This document shows positions 1-8,320 of a DNA stretch of 42,716 nucleotides, one piece after another. The translations under genes and the position numbers were made by a program. The DNA lies in NCBI GenBank assembly GCA_028685755.1, contig JAQUDJ010000011.1, forward strand, positions 1 through 42,716, written 5' to 3'. How positions within the stretch are numbered: the first letter of the stretch is position 1; each line of letters begins with the position of its first letter. The notes beneath the pieces are model-generated. The model did not search any database. It was not told where the DNA came from and worked only from the letters and a program-made list of their open reading frames with translations. Source of the DNA: Eubacteriales bacterium. Its GTDB lineage: Bacteria > Bacillota > Clostridia > Saccharofermentanales > UBA5734.

Positions 1-171
1 TCAAAATACTATGGTCATAATCTGGATAGAAGATCTGTGGATTGCTCATGGACGAAACCTCCAAGTGGGATTAATCTAATTATATCGAAATGAATCCGGC
101 AGAACTATTCAAATGATAACGTCTTCTAGCATGACTCAGAAAAAATAACAATCCGATCGAAAGGTCTAGGT

Positions 172-2028
172 GTGACAATGACGGGGACGCAGTTTTCGGA
201 AATCACGAGCAAACAAGACCAACTGAAATCACTTTATTACAGCATTTATCGGCAAGATTCAAGTGACTCGTTTGAGCGGTTGCTCAAAGTCATGGCTACA
301 GCTACCCAAGCCCGCCCCGCAGCTCTACAAATGGTCGACCAAGGTGACCCCCATTGGTATATGTCGAACAAGCTCGTTGGCATGATGCTTTACACGGATC
401 TATTTGCCGGCAACCTCGAGCAAGTCGCCGCCAAGATACCCTACTTTAAAGAACTCGGCATTACCTATATCCATTTTATGCCACTCCTAAAAGCCCGTGA
501 AGGTGAAAATGATGGCGGTTACGCGGTTGCTGATTACCGCCAGATTGACCCGCGCTTTGGATCAATGGAACAGTTTCGGCTGCTGGTCGATCAGTTGCGC
601 GCCGAGGGAATTTATGTGTGCCTCGATTACGTCGTTAATCATACTGCCAAAGACCATGAATGGGCCAAACGCGCACTTGCTGGCGAAAAAGACTTCCAAA
701 ATTTATATTTGATGTATGACACGGATGAAACACCGCGGCATTTTGAAGCAACCGTTCCCGAAGTCTTCCCTAAAGTTGCCCCCGGCAATTTTACTTATTA
801 TAAGCAAATCAAAAAGTGGGTCTTTACCTCGTTTTATGAATTCCAATGGGATCTCAATTACCACAATCCTGCCGTTTTTGAATACATGACCGATGTGCTC
901 TTATATCTTGCAAACACGGGTGTTCAAGTGATCCGTCTCGACGCAATCCCGTTTATGTGGAAGGAACTCGGCACGAGTTGCCGCAATTTGCCCCAGGTTC
1001 ATGTTTTGCTCAAGATGTTTCACCTGATCATCGAAATGGTCTGCCCGAGCGTCGTTTTACTAGGCGAAGCGATCGTTGAGCCGCATCAAATTGTCAAATA
1101 TTTTGGCAACGATGACGAGCAAGAATGTCAAATACTCTACAATGCCGCACATATGGTCAATATTTGGAACTCGCTGGCCACACGCGACGCGCGTCTGATG
1201 GCCAAAAGCGTCAAGTATGGCTTTCACATCCCTAAAAGCGGGTGCTGGATTACATATGCCCGCTGTCATGACGATATTGGCTGGGGACTTAATGAAAACA
1301 TCATCAAAGCCTTAGGCTTCGACCCCTCCGCGCACAAGCAATTTTTGATCAGCTTTTTTAAAGGTGATCATCCGTTCAGTTTCTCTCGTGGCGAGTTATA
1401 TGAGTTTAACCCCGAGACCCTCGACGCCCGGAACAGTGGCTCAATGGCGAGCTTGGCAGGATTGGAAGCTGCGATTGCGACCAAAGACATGTATCAACGC
1501 GAATTAGCCATCAAGCGAATTCTGTTGATCAATGCGCTTTTGCTTGCTGAAGCTGGACTGCCACTTATTTACAGTGGTGATGAAATCGCGACACTTAATG
1601 ATTACACCTATAAAGATGATCCCAAAAAAGCGCATGATAGTCGTTGGCTCCATCGCCCCTTCTTTGACTGGGCACGCGCCGAAAATCGCCACATCCTTGG
1701 CACCGCTGAAGGCCAAGTTTTCTCGGCTATGCAGCAATTGATCAAAATCCGAGGGGAGCACGACATTTTTCGATCCGATATCCCGTCTAAAGTTATCGAA
1801 TGTTATGAGCCGGCGGTCTATTGTTTCGCCAAATATCTGGCTGACGAGTCGTTGATTATCCTTTGCAACTTTAGCGACGATCGCCAACTGATCGATACCC
1901 ATGCATTGCACAGTGTCGGAATATTCGGCTCAAAAACCGATTTGATTACCGGCAAAACAGTGGATTTCACGAACGACCGCATTTTACTTGGACCATATGA
2001 ATACGTCTGGCTCGAGGGCCGTTCTTAA
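172..2028 (+). CDS. Amylosucrase-like GH13 glucosyltransferase
   Basis: Cytoplasmic GH13 enzyme of the amylosucrase group, which transfers glucose from sucrose to an alpha-1,4-glucan and releases fructose. The 618-residue protein has no signal peptide. The (beta/alpha)8 barrel shows DGGYAV (114-119), LDYVVNHT (151-158), the nucleophile in RLDA (Asp257), the acid/base in GEAIV (Glu299) and CHDDIGW (His366, Asp367). SRWLHRP (Arg491) fits the arginine that amylosucrases use at the closed -1 pocket. The motif around ENDGGYAVADYR and the GTSCRNLPQ segment are more like amylosucrase than sucrose phosphorylase or alpha-amylase. Start: GTG at 172 lies 7 nt after AAAGG; ATG at 178 is an alternative. 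It stands alone, with no sucrose transporter or glycogen gene beside it. Exact specificity (sucrose hydrolase versus polymerase) cannot be read from sequence. Confidence 0.87.
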   Translation: MTMTGTQFSEITSKQDQLKSLYYSIYRQDSSDSFERLLKVMATATQARPAALQMVDQGDPHWYMSNKLVGMMLYTDLFAGNLEQVAAKIPYFKELGITYIHFMPLLKAREGENDGGYAVADYRQIDPRFGSMEQFRLLVDQLRAEGIYVCLDYVVNHTAKDHEWAKRALAGEKDFQNLYLMYDTDETPRHFEATVPEVFPKVAPGNFTYYKQIKKWVFTSFYEFQWDLNYHNPAVFEYMTDVLLYLANTGVQVIRLDAIPFMWKELGTSCRNLPQVHVLLKMFHLIIEMVCPSVVLLGEAIVEPHQIVKYFGNDDEQECQILYNAAHMVNIWNSLATRDARLMAKSVKYGFHIPKSGCWITYARCHDDIGWGLNENIIKALGFDPSAHKQFLISFFKGDHPFSFSRGELYEFNPETLDARNSGSMASLAGLEAAIATKDMYQRELAIKRILLINALLLAEAGLPLIYSGDEIATLNDYTYKDDPKKAHDSRWLHRPFFDWARAENRHILGTAEGQVFSAMQQLIKIRGEHDIFRSDIPSKVIECYEPAVYCFAKYLADESLIILCNFSDDRQLIDTHALHSVGIFGSKTDLITGKTVDFTNDRILLGPYEYVWLEGRS

Positions 2029-2061
2029 CGTTCATTGGTACCTAGCATCTTTTTCGTGTTA

Positions 2062-2898
2062 TTAATGGCAGCCTCCGGAGCAGCCTGAGCAGCTTCCACT
2101 GCTACAGCCGAATTCATCGTCATCCGGATCACCATAAAGCAGGTCGAGCAACTGATCGTCGTGCTCGCCGTTATCTATTCCCCCATAAACACGGGCACTA
2201 CCCGCGGTCTTTTCTGATCGATGGTCATGTTCTGCCGATGCCAAACGAGCTGGGCGCAGTGACCAAAATTCTGCGACAGATTTTGATTGTGCAAAGCGCT
2301 TTTCTAATTGTTCATCGGGCTCGGCATAGAGGATCGGCAAATTATCTTCGCCACGAGCCGGGTCAACGGCGAATACGAGGGCTTCTGAATCAACGGATGC
2401 AAAATCAGCCATATTTTTATCGAGGGCTGAATGTTCGGTAGCTTCCGGACTATACGATGCATCGAGGCGCAACCAGCCACCGAGCGATTCTAGATAAACC
2501 GCATTCAATGCATGGAGCACGAGCTGATCGCCTTCCTTGTGGTATTGATACGCAAACCCCGTCGGAATGCCATTGCGACGCAGCAAGCCAGCCATTAGAT
2601 TCGCCTTGGCAAAATCTGTACCCTCTTTTTCGTTAAGCACTTCTGATGCTTTCCACGTCAACTTCGCACTTGTCGCAGGATTTGAATTTTTGATCTTATC
2701 GCGAACATATTCATAGGTTAGCTTGACGACAACGGTTTCCGGATCAGTCCAAAATTCAGGGTCAGCGCTTTCCAAAAAGCTTGCTGCTTTGCCCATTAAA
2801 TGTTCAGCCACAAAACTGACGCGCGATTCATCGCGATTGACCGGGCCTTTGGCTTGTAAATAGTCTTCGTAAGGTCTGTTTTCTCGAATGAGTTGCAT
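2062..2898 (-). CDS. Transglutaminase-like protein lacking the catalytic cysteine, Cys-rich tail
   Basis: A 278-residue transglutaminase-like fold protein. Relatives carry a G-x-C-x-A-K helix followed by LLR.NGIP, then His and Asp of a Cys-His-Asp triad. Here the helix reads GTDFAKANLMAGLLRRNGIP, so Asp95 stands where Cys is expected, while His129 (LHALNAVYL) and Asp146 (WLRLDASY) are kept. Active thiol chemistry at this site is therefore unlikely. The C-terminus is a Gly/Ser/Cys tail with Cys265, Cys270, Cys273 and Cys277 ending in His278, a possible metal site. No signal peptide. RBS GGAGA precedes the ATG. It is the second gene after a small membrane-anchored protein (2922-3251) with a 23-nt gap, so the two are probably cotranscribed. 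Function unknown. Confidence 0.8.
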   Translation of the reverse strand: MQLIRENRPYEDYLQAKGPVNRDESRVSFVAEHLMGKAASFLESADPEFWTDPETVVVKLTYEYVRDKIKNSNPATSAKLTWKASEVLNEKEGTDFAKANLMAGLLRRNGIPTGFAYQYHKEGDQLVLHALNAVYLESLGGWLRLDASYSPEATEHSALDKNMADFASVDSEALVFAVDPARGEDNLPILYAEPDEQLEKRFAQSKSVAEFWSLRPARLASAEHDHRSEKTAGSARVYGGIDNGEHDDQLLDLLYGDPDDDEFGCSSGSCSGCSGGCH

Positions 2899-2921
2899 GG
2901 TGTGTATCTCCAGTCATACGC

Positions 2922-3251
2922 TTATTCTAAGCCGAGATAGTGCTCGCTTTTCTCAACGTTAAAATATGTTTTGCGAAACGGATCAACATCAAGATTGATC
3001 GAGCCGATGCCGTCTTGCGCTTCGGTTTGGAAGACGAAATGGATCGTCAGGCGGCGATTTTCAAATCTAATTGCAAAATCTGGCTCGTCTGCGTTAATAA
3101 TCGATGGATCATTGCCAGTCGCTTCAAGTGCGAGTTCGAGATAGCGATCCGCGTCGAGAAAGTGGCGAAAAAAATAACTGTAGCCAGCCAAGCTTAAAAC
3201 TGTGACTAGAACTGCCACCATCATGATCTTGCGTCCAATTCGTCTCATCAT
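2922..3251 (-). CDS. Small membrane-anchored hypothetical protein
   Basis: A 109-residue protein I do not recognise. Residues about 8-28 form one hydrophobic segment after a basic start (MMRRIGRK), typical of an N-terminal signal anchor with the remaining ~80 residues outside the cytoplasm. The exported part is acidic and has beta-like segments (RRLTIHFVFQT, IGSINLDVDPF). No lipobox, Cys or catalytic motif is visible. It lies 23 nt upstream of the transglutaminase-like gene on the same strand and probably heads that transcript. The RBS is weak. The divergent gene at 3381 shares its upstream region. Confidence 0.65.
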   Translation of the reverse strand: MMRRIGRKIMMVAVLVTVLSLAGYSYFFRHFLDADRYLELALEATGNDPSIINADEPDFAIRFENRRLTIHFVFQTEAQDGIGSINLDVDPFRKTYFNVEKSEHYLGLE

Positions 3252-3282
3252 TCCATTTTATTTCCAACCCCCAAAAAATCAA

Positions 3283-3354
3283 GTCACACAGGTGACACTC
3301 TCGATTAGAACAGTGATTATGTGACCGAAATCACCGCTTTTACTGTGCTATAAT
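3283..3354 (+). promoter_or_regulatory. Extended -10 promoter for the DUF3783 gene, with small inverted repeats
   Basis: TGCTATAAT at 3346-3354 is a perfect extended -10, 27 nt before the ATG at 3381; no good -35 is visible, as is usual for extended -10 promoters. Just upstream are GTCAC-acag-GTGAC (3283-3296) and GTGA-ccgaaa-TCAC (3321-3334), small inverted repeats that might be operator half-sites for this or the divergent gene. Confidence 0.5.
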
Positions 3355-3380
3355 CCGATCAACATAGAGGAGATTGCACC

Positions 3381-3995
3381 ATGACCAAAGATGAACTTGT
3401 CTTGCTTTACCAAATTGACCCACGTTCCGAAAAGGGACTTCTTGTACGTGAGATTTTGTCGCGACTCAACATTCGTGTCAAATCGATTGACCCAAGCATG
3501 CTTCACCAGACAATCGGTCACTTGGCCGGTCTACCGGGGCACACCGAAATCGATCTCATTTATAACGGTGATCATATTCCTGACGAAGTCATGTTGATGA
3601 AAGATTTGTCTGACTCGCGGATTGACCGTATTTTAACAGAATTCCGTGAAAAGGGTGTCAGTCGCATCGCTTTAAAGGCTGTTGTCACGGCCCATAATCA
3701 AAAATGGCCGTTGCTTGATCTGATAACCGAATTACGCAGTGAACATCAGATCATGGAGCGCTACAGTTTACTCAATCGCGCCGTTCAACAAAGCGACAAA
3801 TTGCTCACAGACGGCGGTCAACAAAACGCGATGTCCATCGCGTTATCGGCGACCGGTCAGGCGCTGACTGCCGCAATAGCTACTGCGCGGGCGATACTCA
3901 AGGCTAAAGAAGCACCCGAAATGTCAATAATTGATGCTGCCCTGAATCAGCTCAATCAAGCTCTGGCCGATTTTCAAGGCGAATCACAAAGCTAA
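3381..3995 (+). CDS. DUF3783 domain protein
   Basis: A 204-residue soluble protein. Residues ~5-115 match the DUF3783 pattern: a start like VLLYQID, a KGLLVREILSRLNIRVK segment, a conserved QTIGHLAGLPG loop, then an ELR repeat region. The C-terminal half (about 130-204) is helical and Ala/Gln rich, with no motif I recognise. DUF3783 has no assigned function. RBS GAGGAG lies 8 nt before the ATG. It is followed after 25 nt by a thioredoxin-like gene on the same strand, so the two are likely an operon. Confidence 0.72.
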   Translation: MTKDELVLLYQIDPRSEKGLLVREILSRLNIRVKSIDPSMLHQTIGHLAGLPGHTEIDLIYNGDHIPDEVMLMKDLSDSRIDRILTEFREKGVSRIALKAVVTAHNQKWPLLDLITELRSEHQIMERYSLLNRAVQQSDKLLTDGGQQNAMSIALSATGQALTAAIATARAILKAKEAPEMSIIDAALNQLNQALADFQGESQS

Positions 3996-4020
3996 ATTTT
4001 TATCACATAGAAGGAGTCCT

Positions 4021-4347
4021 ATGTCAATCCAAGCCGTTAATCTTGACCAACCCGCCGAACTTATCGAAGCTGAAATTTCAGCCTTGCCAAAACTTCTGAT
4101 CCACTTCAGTGCGCCTTCCTGTAATGTTTGTACAGCGGTTGGCCCGCGTGTCGAAGCATTAGCCGAGGAACACGGTTGGCCGATTGTCGATATCAACGTC
4201 GAAACCCACATGGAAGTCGCCGCCCAGCGCCTCGTTTTCACTGTCCCGACCATTCTTGTGCTGGCAGAGGGCAAGGAAATGCTCCGCGAAAGTCGCTTTA
4301 TTGCCTATGATAAAATTGATCGTATAATGGGTCTAATGGCTGATTAA
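4021..4347 (+). CDS. Thioredoxin-like protein (CNVC)
   Basis: A 108-residue cytoplasmic thioredoxin-fold protein. The active-site motif is Cys34-Asn-Val-Cys37 at the start of helix 1 (SAPSCNVC), and the cis-proline loop is TVPT. Classical thioredoxins have WCGPC; lack of Trp and the different dipeptide suggest a specialised disulfide reductase or monothiol partner rather than housekeeping TrxA. RBS AAGGAG sits 5 nt before the ATG. It is 25 nt downstream of the DUF3783 gene, so that is its probable operon partner. The stop overlaps the stop of the convergent gene 4344-5579 by 4 bp. Confidence 0.82.
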   Translation: MSIQAVNLDQPAELIEAEISALPKLLIHFSAPSCNVCTAVGPRVEALAEEHGWPIVDINVETHMEVAAQRLVFTVPTILVLAEGKEMLRESRFIAYDKIDRIMGLMAD

Positions 4348-5579
4348 GTCCAATCCAAAAGCCGTTGTTCGCCCGTTAATTCCATAATATCCGTGATATC
4401 CTGACTAACTTCAAGGACACCGAGATAGGTGTCCTTTTCGTCGCGCACAGCAAAATATTCGATCAGGACTTTGCGTCCCTGGAGATTGATCCAAAAGCGC
4501 GCATGATCCCGTTCGCCGGATCGAAATGTTTCGATAATTTGTCTTACAACATGGACGCTTGACGGGGGATGACAACGATCAACATCGCGACCAATGACGG
4601 CCGGCGAGCGCGGGAAAATTCGGTCTTTCGGTCGCGTGAAATATTGCACCTTGTCTGTCGCATCGACAAATGATAAATCAACTGGCAACGCATTGAAAAT
4701 CCCAATCGCCTGAGCAGCAGTGAGTTGCCCTGTCGGTGTTTTGAGAAACGCTTCTTGTAAATCACCAAGCATACGTGGCATAACAGCCACACCGGGCGCG
4801 CTTTGCAGTAAATCGTGATAGGTTTCAGCGGTTAAAAAAGCGCCACCGTATTCATGACATTGGCCTAACATGTCCAGCTGATCGCTGTGTCCAAGCTGTT
4901 CACGAACAATCGGAAAGAGAAGCCAATTTTCTTTGTTAACCAACCCTTTGAGCATAAAAAAGAGTTGCCCGATCAGAAGATTAAGGCGCTTGGCACTAAT
5001 TCCCGGAGCGCTTAATTCTTGGGAAGCTTGCTTTAAAAGTTGCCGCGCGCGATCATGCAAAGCCCACATAATGGTAAGACCTGCAAATCGTGGATGCTTC
5101 CTTTCTAACAGTGGAAATAGAATGTTTTCTTTTTTGAGGTAATGTTGGTTGATTTCACTGAGCTCGGTCACGATGTGCTGAAAATCACCAACGAACGCGG
5201 TGAAATTCGAATGCTGTTCTTGGAATGAAGGATTGGCTACGCTCAAAAGTCGCGTGCGAATCCATTCGAGACGCACTTCTAAGCCTTCATTTTCGCGAGC
5301 AAGAAGATACAGAAACGGATCGGATTCAGCCGTTATTGGCTCTGTTATTCCGTCTTTTAGCGCGTGCGCAAAAACATTAATCGCCTTGTCGAGATATCCC
5401 AATATATCATCTGCCGAGACGCCTGCGAGTAGCTGGCGATTGAAAAGTTCCATGATTTCTAGCGGCGTGACGCGCTCCAAATCATGTTGATGTGCTAAAT
5501 AGTTGGCACGACCGTCCGAAGGCGAACCAATAAGGCTATTGAGATAGTCATTTAGACGATCAAGACGCGCGGTGTCCAT
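4344..5579 (-). CDS. DUF438 / hemerythrin HHE / PAS protein
   Basis: A 411-residue cytoplasmic protein with three parts: an N-terminal DUF438-type helical domain (about 1-75), a hemerythrin-like HHE region (about 120-240, with FQHIV, INQHYLKKENILFPLLE and WALHDRARQLL giving His/Glu metal ligands for a di-iron site), and a C-terminal PAS-like sensor (about 300-405, with FVDATDKVQYF and VLEVSQDITDI). This order is typical of DUF438 proteins in anaerobes, thought to respond to oxygen, NO or redox. The gene starts 2 nt after the stop of the flavin oxidoreductase upstream, so the pair is translationally linked, fitting a joint role in oxidative or electrophile stress. Confidence 0.85.
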   Translation of the reverse strand: MDTARLDRLNDYLNSLIGSPSDGRANYLAHQHDLERVTPLEIMELFNRQLLAGVSADDILGYLDKAINVFAHALKDGITEPITAESDPFLYLLARENEGLEVRLEWIRTRLLSVANPSFQEQHSNFTAFVGDFQHIVTELSEINQHYLKKENILFPLLERKHPRFAGLTIMWALHDRARQLLKQASQELSAPGISAKRLNLLIGQLFFMLKGLVNKENWLLFPIVREQLGHSDQLDMLGQCHEYGGAFLTAETYHDLLQSAPGVAVMPRMLGDLQEAFLKTPTGQLTAAQAIGIFNALPVDLSFVDATDKVQYFTRPKDRIFPRSPAVIGRDVDRCHPPSSVHVVRQIIETFRSGERDHARFWINLQGRKVLIEYFAVRDEKDTYLGVLEVSQDITDIMELTGEQRLLDWT

Positions 5580-5581
5580 GA

Positions 5582-6601
5582 TTACGCCCGTCCGCGTTCG
5601 TATGGTTTGGGGTAGGGTAGGTCAGCTTTGCGGATGCGACCATCTTGATTGATTACCCAATACGGGTTGCGTAATAATTCACGTCCTAATGCGACCAGGT
5701 CTGATCGACCATTGCCGAGAATTTCCTCGACCTGTTCCAAGCGTGTGATCAAGCCGACAGCAATCGTCGGTAGCCCACTGTGTTTGCGAATCATGTCAGC
5801 ATAACTGACTTGATAGCCTGGATAAGCGTTAATCGGTGTTTCGACAAGTCCACCTGTGCTGACATGAATGAGGTCAGCATGGTCTTTAACCAAATCGACA
5901 ATTTTCAGAGATTCATCAAGGTTGAGGCCGCCTTCAGCAAAATCAGAGGCGGAAATTCGCAAAAGCAGCGCTTTTTCTGCCGGCCAGACTGATTTGACAG
6001 CGATAAGCACTTCACGCAATAATCGGGTACGATTTTCAGTTGTGCCACCGTAGGCATCTGTGCGCTGATTGGTCAGTGGCGATAGAAATTCATGGAGTAA
6101 ATAGCCATGTGCGGCATGAATCTCAACGGTGTCAAAACCGGCCTGGTCCGCGCGGATAGCGGCGGATTTGAAGGCCTCGATGATGTCCGCGATTTCACTG
6201 ATTTCCAAGGCATGCGGGATGCGCGATTCAAGATTAAAGGCAATCGCACTCGGTGCGACAATTTGCGGATCAGCAGAGGTGCATTTGCGGCCTGCATGGG
6301 CTAATTGAATCCCAATCTGAGCACCGTAAAGATGTACAGCTTCAACGATTTGCTTGAGTCCATCTACTTGTGAATCATTCCAGATCCCTAAATCGTTGCC
6401 TGAAATACGGCCATTGGCAGCCACAGCAGTTGCTTCAACAATGATTAAGCCAACGCCACCGAGCGAACGTGTTGAATAATGCAAAATGTGAAAGGGTTTA
6501 ACCAGGCCTGTTTCGTCGCTCGAGAACATGCACATGGGTGGCATGACGATCCGATTTTGCAGGTGAAGATTTTTTAAATTGAAGGGTGAGTAGGTCAGCA
6601 T
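5582..6601 (-). CDS. Old yellow enzyme family NADPH:flavin oxidoreductase (YqjM/NamA type)
   Basis: FMN-dependent ene-reductase of the YqjM/NamA class, which reduces activated C=C bonds of enals, enones or nitro compounds with NAD(P)H. TIM-barrel motifs are clear: MPPMCMFS with the redox-tuning Cys24, QLAHAGRK, and the substrate/FMN segment HAAHGYLLHEFLSPLTNQR followed by DAYGG. About 339 residues, the usual size for this short-chain class. Start: GGAGG at 6607-6611 lies 5 nt before the ATG at 6601; an in-frame TTG at 6613 lies upstream of this RBS and is less likely. First gene of a pair with the DUF438 protein. Divergent from the kinase-like gene at 6763. Confidence 0.92.
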   Translation of the reverse strand: MLTYSPFNLKNLHLQNRIVMPPMCMFSSDETGLVKPFHILHYSTRSLGGVGLIIVEATAVAANGRISGNDLGIWNDSQVDGLKQIVEAVHLYGAQIGIQLAHAGRKCTSADPQIVAPSAIAFNLESRIPHALEISEIADIIEAFKSAAIRADQAGFDTVEIHAAHGYLLHEFLSPLTNQRTDAYGGTTENRTRLLREVLIAVKSVWPAEKALLLRISASDFAEGGLNLDESLKIVDLVKDHADLIHVSTGGLVETPINAYPGYQVSYADMIRKHSGLPTIAVGLITRLEQVEEILGNGRSDLVALGRELLRNPYWVINQDGRIRKADLPYPKPYERGRA

Positions 6602-6725
6602 ATTTTCCTCCAAGTCTTGTGCCTTTTTAATTGATCTTGTTTAAACGTTTGATTTACCTATTCATCTTACATCAGAATTCCAAGGTTGCCTGCGCTCATG
6701 TTACATCAGGCTGCACATTCGCCTG

Positions 6726-6734
6726 TGCTATAAT
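6726..6734 (+). promoter_or_regulatory. Extended -10 promoter for the kinase-like gene
   Basis: TGCTATAAT (6726-6734) is identical to the element before the DUF3783 gene. It lies 28 nt before the GTG start at 6763, with GGAGG (6750-6754) between. No convincing -35 is seen. Confidence 0.55.
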
Positions 6735-6762
6735 TAATTCAATCTATATGGAGGCCGTCGCA

Positions 6763-7686
6763 GTGCCAATCATCACGATTTCTCGACAAATAGGCAGCCT
6801 TGGCGACGAAATTGCGCAAGCACTCGCTCAAGAGCTCGGTTGGGACCTCATCGATCGCAGTCAATTGATTGACCGTTTTTTCAAAGACACAACCGACGCG
6901 CGCGAACGTCATTTATTGACGGAAAGTGCACGTTTTTTTTTGAATACGGCTTCGACGGGGGTTTCATATCTTGACCAATTACAGCGCGGACTTTTTCAAT
7001 TAGCCGGAAATCATTCCCTTATTTTGCTCGGTTTTGGCTCGCAGGTCATTTTCAGTGATCATCCCCAGGCCATTCACGTAAGAATCACTGCACCACTCGA
7101 CGTGCGTTTGGCACGTGTGGCTGCTGATTGTCATGTCACCCACGAGCAAGCGGAGCAAATGCTCGAGACAGCAGACCGCCGACATCGCCGTTTTGTCCAA
7201 ACGGTCTTCGAAGTCGATAGCGCAGATGAAACACTCTACCATCAGATGTTGAATACCGGCTATTTATCAGTTCGTGAAACAGTCGACGTGATCGTGGCAT
7301 TGCTTCAGATTCGCGAGATCCATGCAGCCCCTGAAACTACACAGCCTTCAGTCAACCCTTCACCGCTAATCCCATTTAAAAATACGTCAGAAGCCGAATT
7401 CGCCAAAATACTGGACATGCATCAAATCCAATGGGCTTATGAACCAAAGACTTTTCCGGTCGAATGGGACGCGGAAGGAAATGTGACACTCGCCTTCAGC
7501 CCTGACTTCTATTTAACGCAATTCGACACGTATATTGAGCTGACGACAATGAACCAAAAATACGTAACCGAGAAAAATAAAAAACTGCGTCGTGTCCGTG
7601 AACTCTATCCGGGCACTCACATCAAAATTGTCTATAAACGTGATTTTGCTGCATTAATTGAACGATTCAGTCAATTCAGCTCTTAA
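6763..7686 (+). CDS. Cytidylate kinase-like domain fused to a PD-(D/E)XK-like domain
   Basis: A 307-residue two-domain protein. Residues 1-~190 match the cytidylate-kinase-2 family: the start PIITISRQIGSLGDEIA is a P-loop-like nucleotide-binding segment, followed by WDLIDRSQL and a basic lid with ADRRHRRF. Residues ~205-307 form a separate domain (YEPKTFPVEWD, SPDFYL, YIELTTMNQKYVTEKNKKLRR, YPGTHIKIVYKRDF). Its order resembles a PD-(D/E)XK nuclease fold: Pro247-Asp248 then Glu259, but the third position is Thr instead of Lys, so nuclease activity is doubtful. Start: GTG at 6763 has GGAGG 8 nt upstream; the upstream in-frame codons overlap the RBS and promoter. Located 45 nt before the hpt-like gene, so probably one operon tied to nucleotide metabolism. 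Confidence 0.75.
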   Translation: MPIITISRQIGSLGDEIAQALAQELGWDLIDRSQLIDRFFKDTTDARERHLLTESARFFLNTASTGVSYLDQLQRGLFQLAGNHSLILLGFGSQVIFSDHPQAIHVRITAPLDVRLARVAADCHVTHEQAEQMLETADRRHRRFVQTVFEVDSADETLYHQMLNTGYLSVRETVDVIVALLQIREIHAAPETTQPSVNPSPLIPFKNTSEAEFAKILDMHQIQWAYEPKTFPVEWDAEGNVTLAFSPDFYLTQFDTYIELTTMNQKYVTEKNKKLRRVRELYPGTHIKIVYKRDFAALIERFSQFSS

Positions 7687-7731
7687 CACGAGATTAAAAT
7701 CGAGCAATGACTCAAGGGGGTCCCGCCGTTC

Positions 7732-8286
7732 ATGACAGACTTGACTGACAGTATCCGCGTCAAGCGCACCCTGTTTTCAGCCGATGTGATTCAAGCACGG
7801 ATCCGCGAAATCGGCCAACAAATCCATGATGATTACCGGGGACAAGACTTGGTCCTTGTTGGTGTACTCAAAGGTTCGCTTTATACTATAGCCGACCTGT
7901 CGCGGGCGATTGATCTGCCACTTAGGCTTGATTTCATGACGATCGGGACCATTCCGAATACAACGCATCAGACGGGTGTCGTGCGCATCACGAAAGATTT
8001 AGACGTTGATGTTACTGGTAAACACGTGCTTTTGATCGAAGATATTGTTCGTACCGGATTGACTACTGCTTACCTCGTACAGAACTTACTTGCACGTCAA
8101 GCTGCAAGTGTTAAAGTCTGTTCTTTACTCGTCAATCCCGACCAACAGTTGATTAATGTCCCCATCGCTTATTTTGGTTTTGAAATTTCCCAAGCATGGC
8201 TCATCGGGTATGGGATGGATGTCAATGAACAGGGACGCAATCTGCCGTATATTGCCGAAATCGAAAAGTTGACCTTAAGAAACTAA
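7732..8286 (+). CDS. hpt: Hypoxanthine phosphoribosyltransferase-like protein with altered PRPP loop
   Basis: A 184-residue type I phosphoribosyltransferase of the HPRT family, which would salvage hypoxanthine/guanine with PRPP. Visible: the cis-peptide loop LVGVLKGS, the flexible region after RLDFMTI, the PRPP motif VLLIEDIVRTGLT, and the C-terminal DVNEQGRNLPYI. In classical HPRTs the PRPP motif is EDIIDTG, and the Asp before TG is the proposed catalytic base near purine N7; here it is Arg. The acidic pair Glu-Asp is kept. The enzyme may still bind PRPP, but base specificity or activity could differ. RBS AGGGGG upstream of the ATG. Probably cotranscribed with the kinase-like gene. A hairpin follows the stop at once. 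Confidence 0.82.
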   Translation: MTDLTDSIRVKRTLFSADVIQARIREIGQQIHDDYRGQDLVLVGVLKGSLYTIADLSRAIDLPLRLDFMTIGTIPNTTHQTGVVRITKDLDVDVTGKHVLLIEDIVRTGLTTAYLVQNLLARQAASVKVCSLLVNPDQQLINVPIAYFGFEISQAWLIGYGMDVNEQGRNLPYIAEIEKLTLRN

Positions 8287-8320
8287 AAAAGAGAATTCGT
8301 CTTTTTGCAACGAACTCTCT
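8285..8320 (-). terminator. Intrinsic terminator of the minus-strand ncRNA (partly bidirectional)
   Basis: Inverted arms 8290-8300 and 8310-8320 (AGAGAATTCGT / ACGAACTCTCT, one mismatch) with a 9-nt loop. Read on the minus strand it is followed by six T (8290-8285), a good terminator for the RNA at 8285-8595. On the plus strand the trailing sequence is TTTCT, so it may also end the hpt transcript less efficiently. Confidence 0.75.

Noticed and set aside
1-171. Gene fragment or promoter at the left edge
   Set aside because: No coding frame or clear -35/-10 pair; nothing supported beyond AT-rich upstream sequence of the amylosucrase gene.
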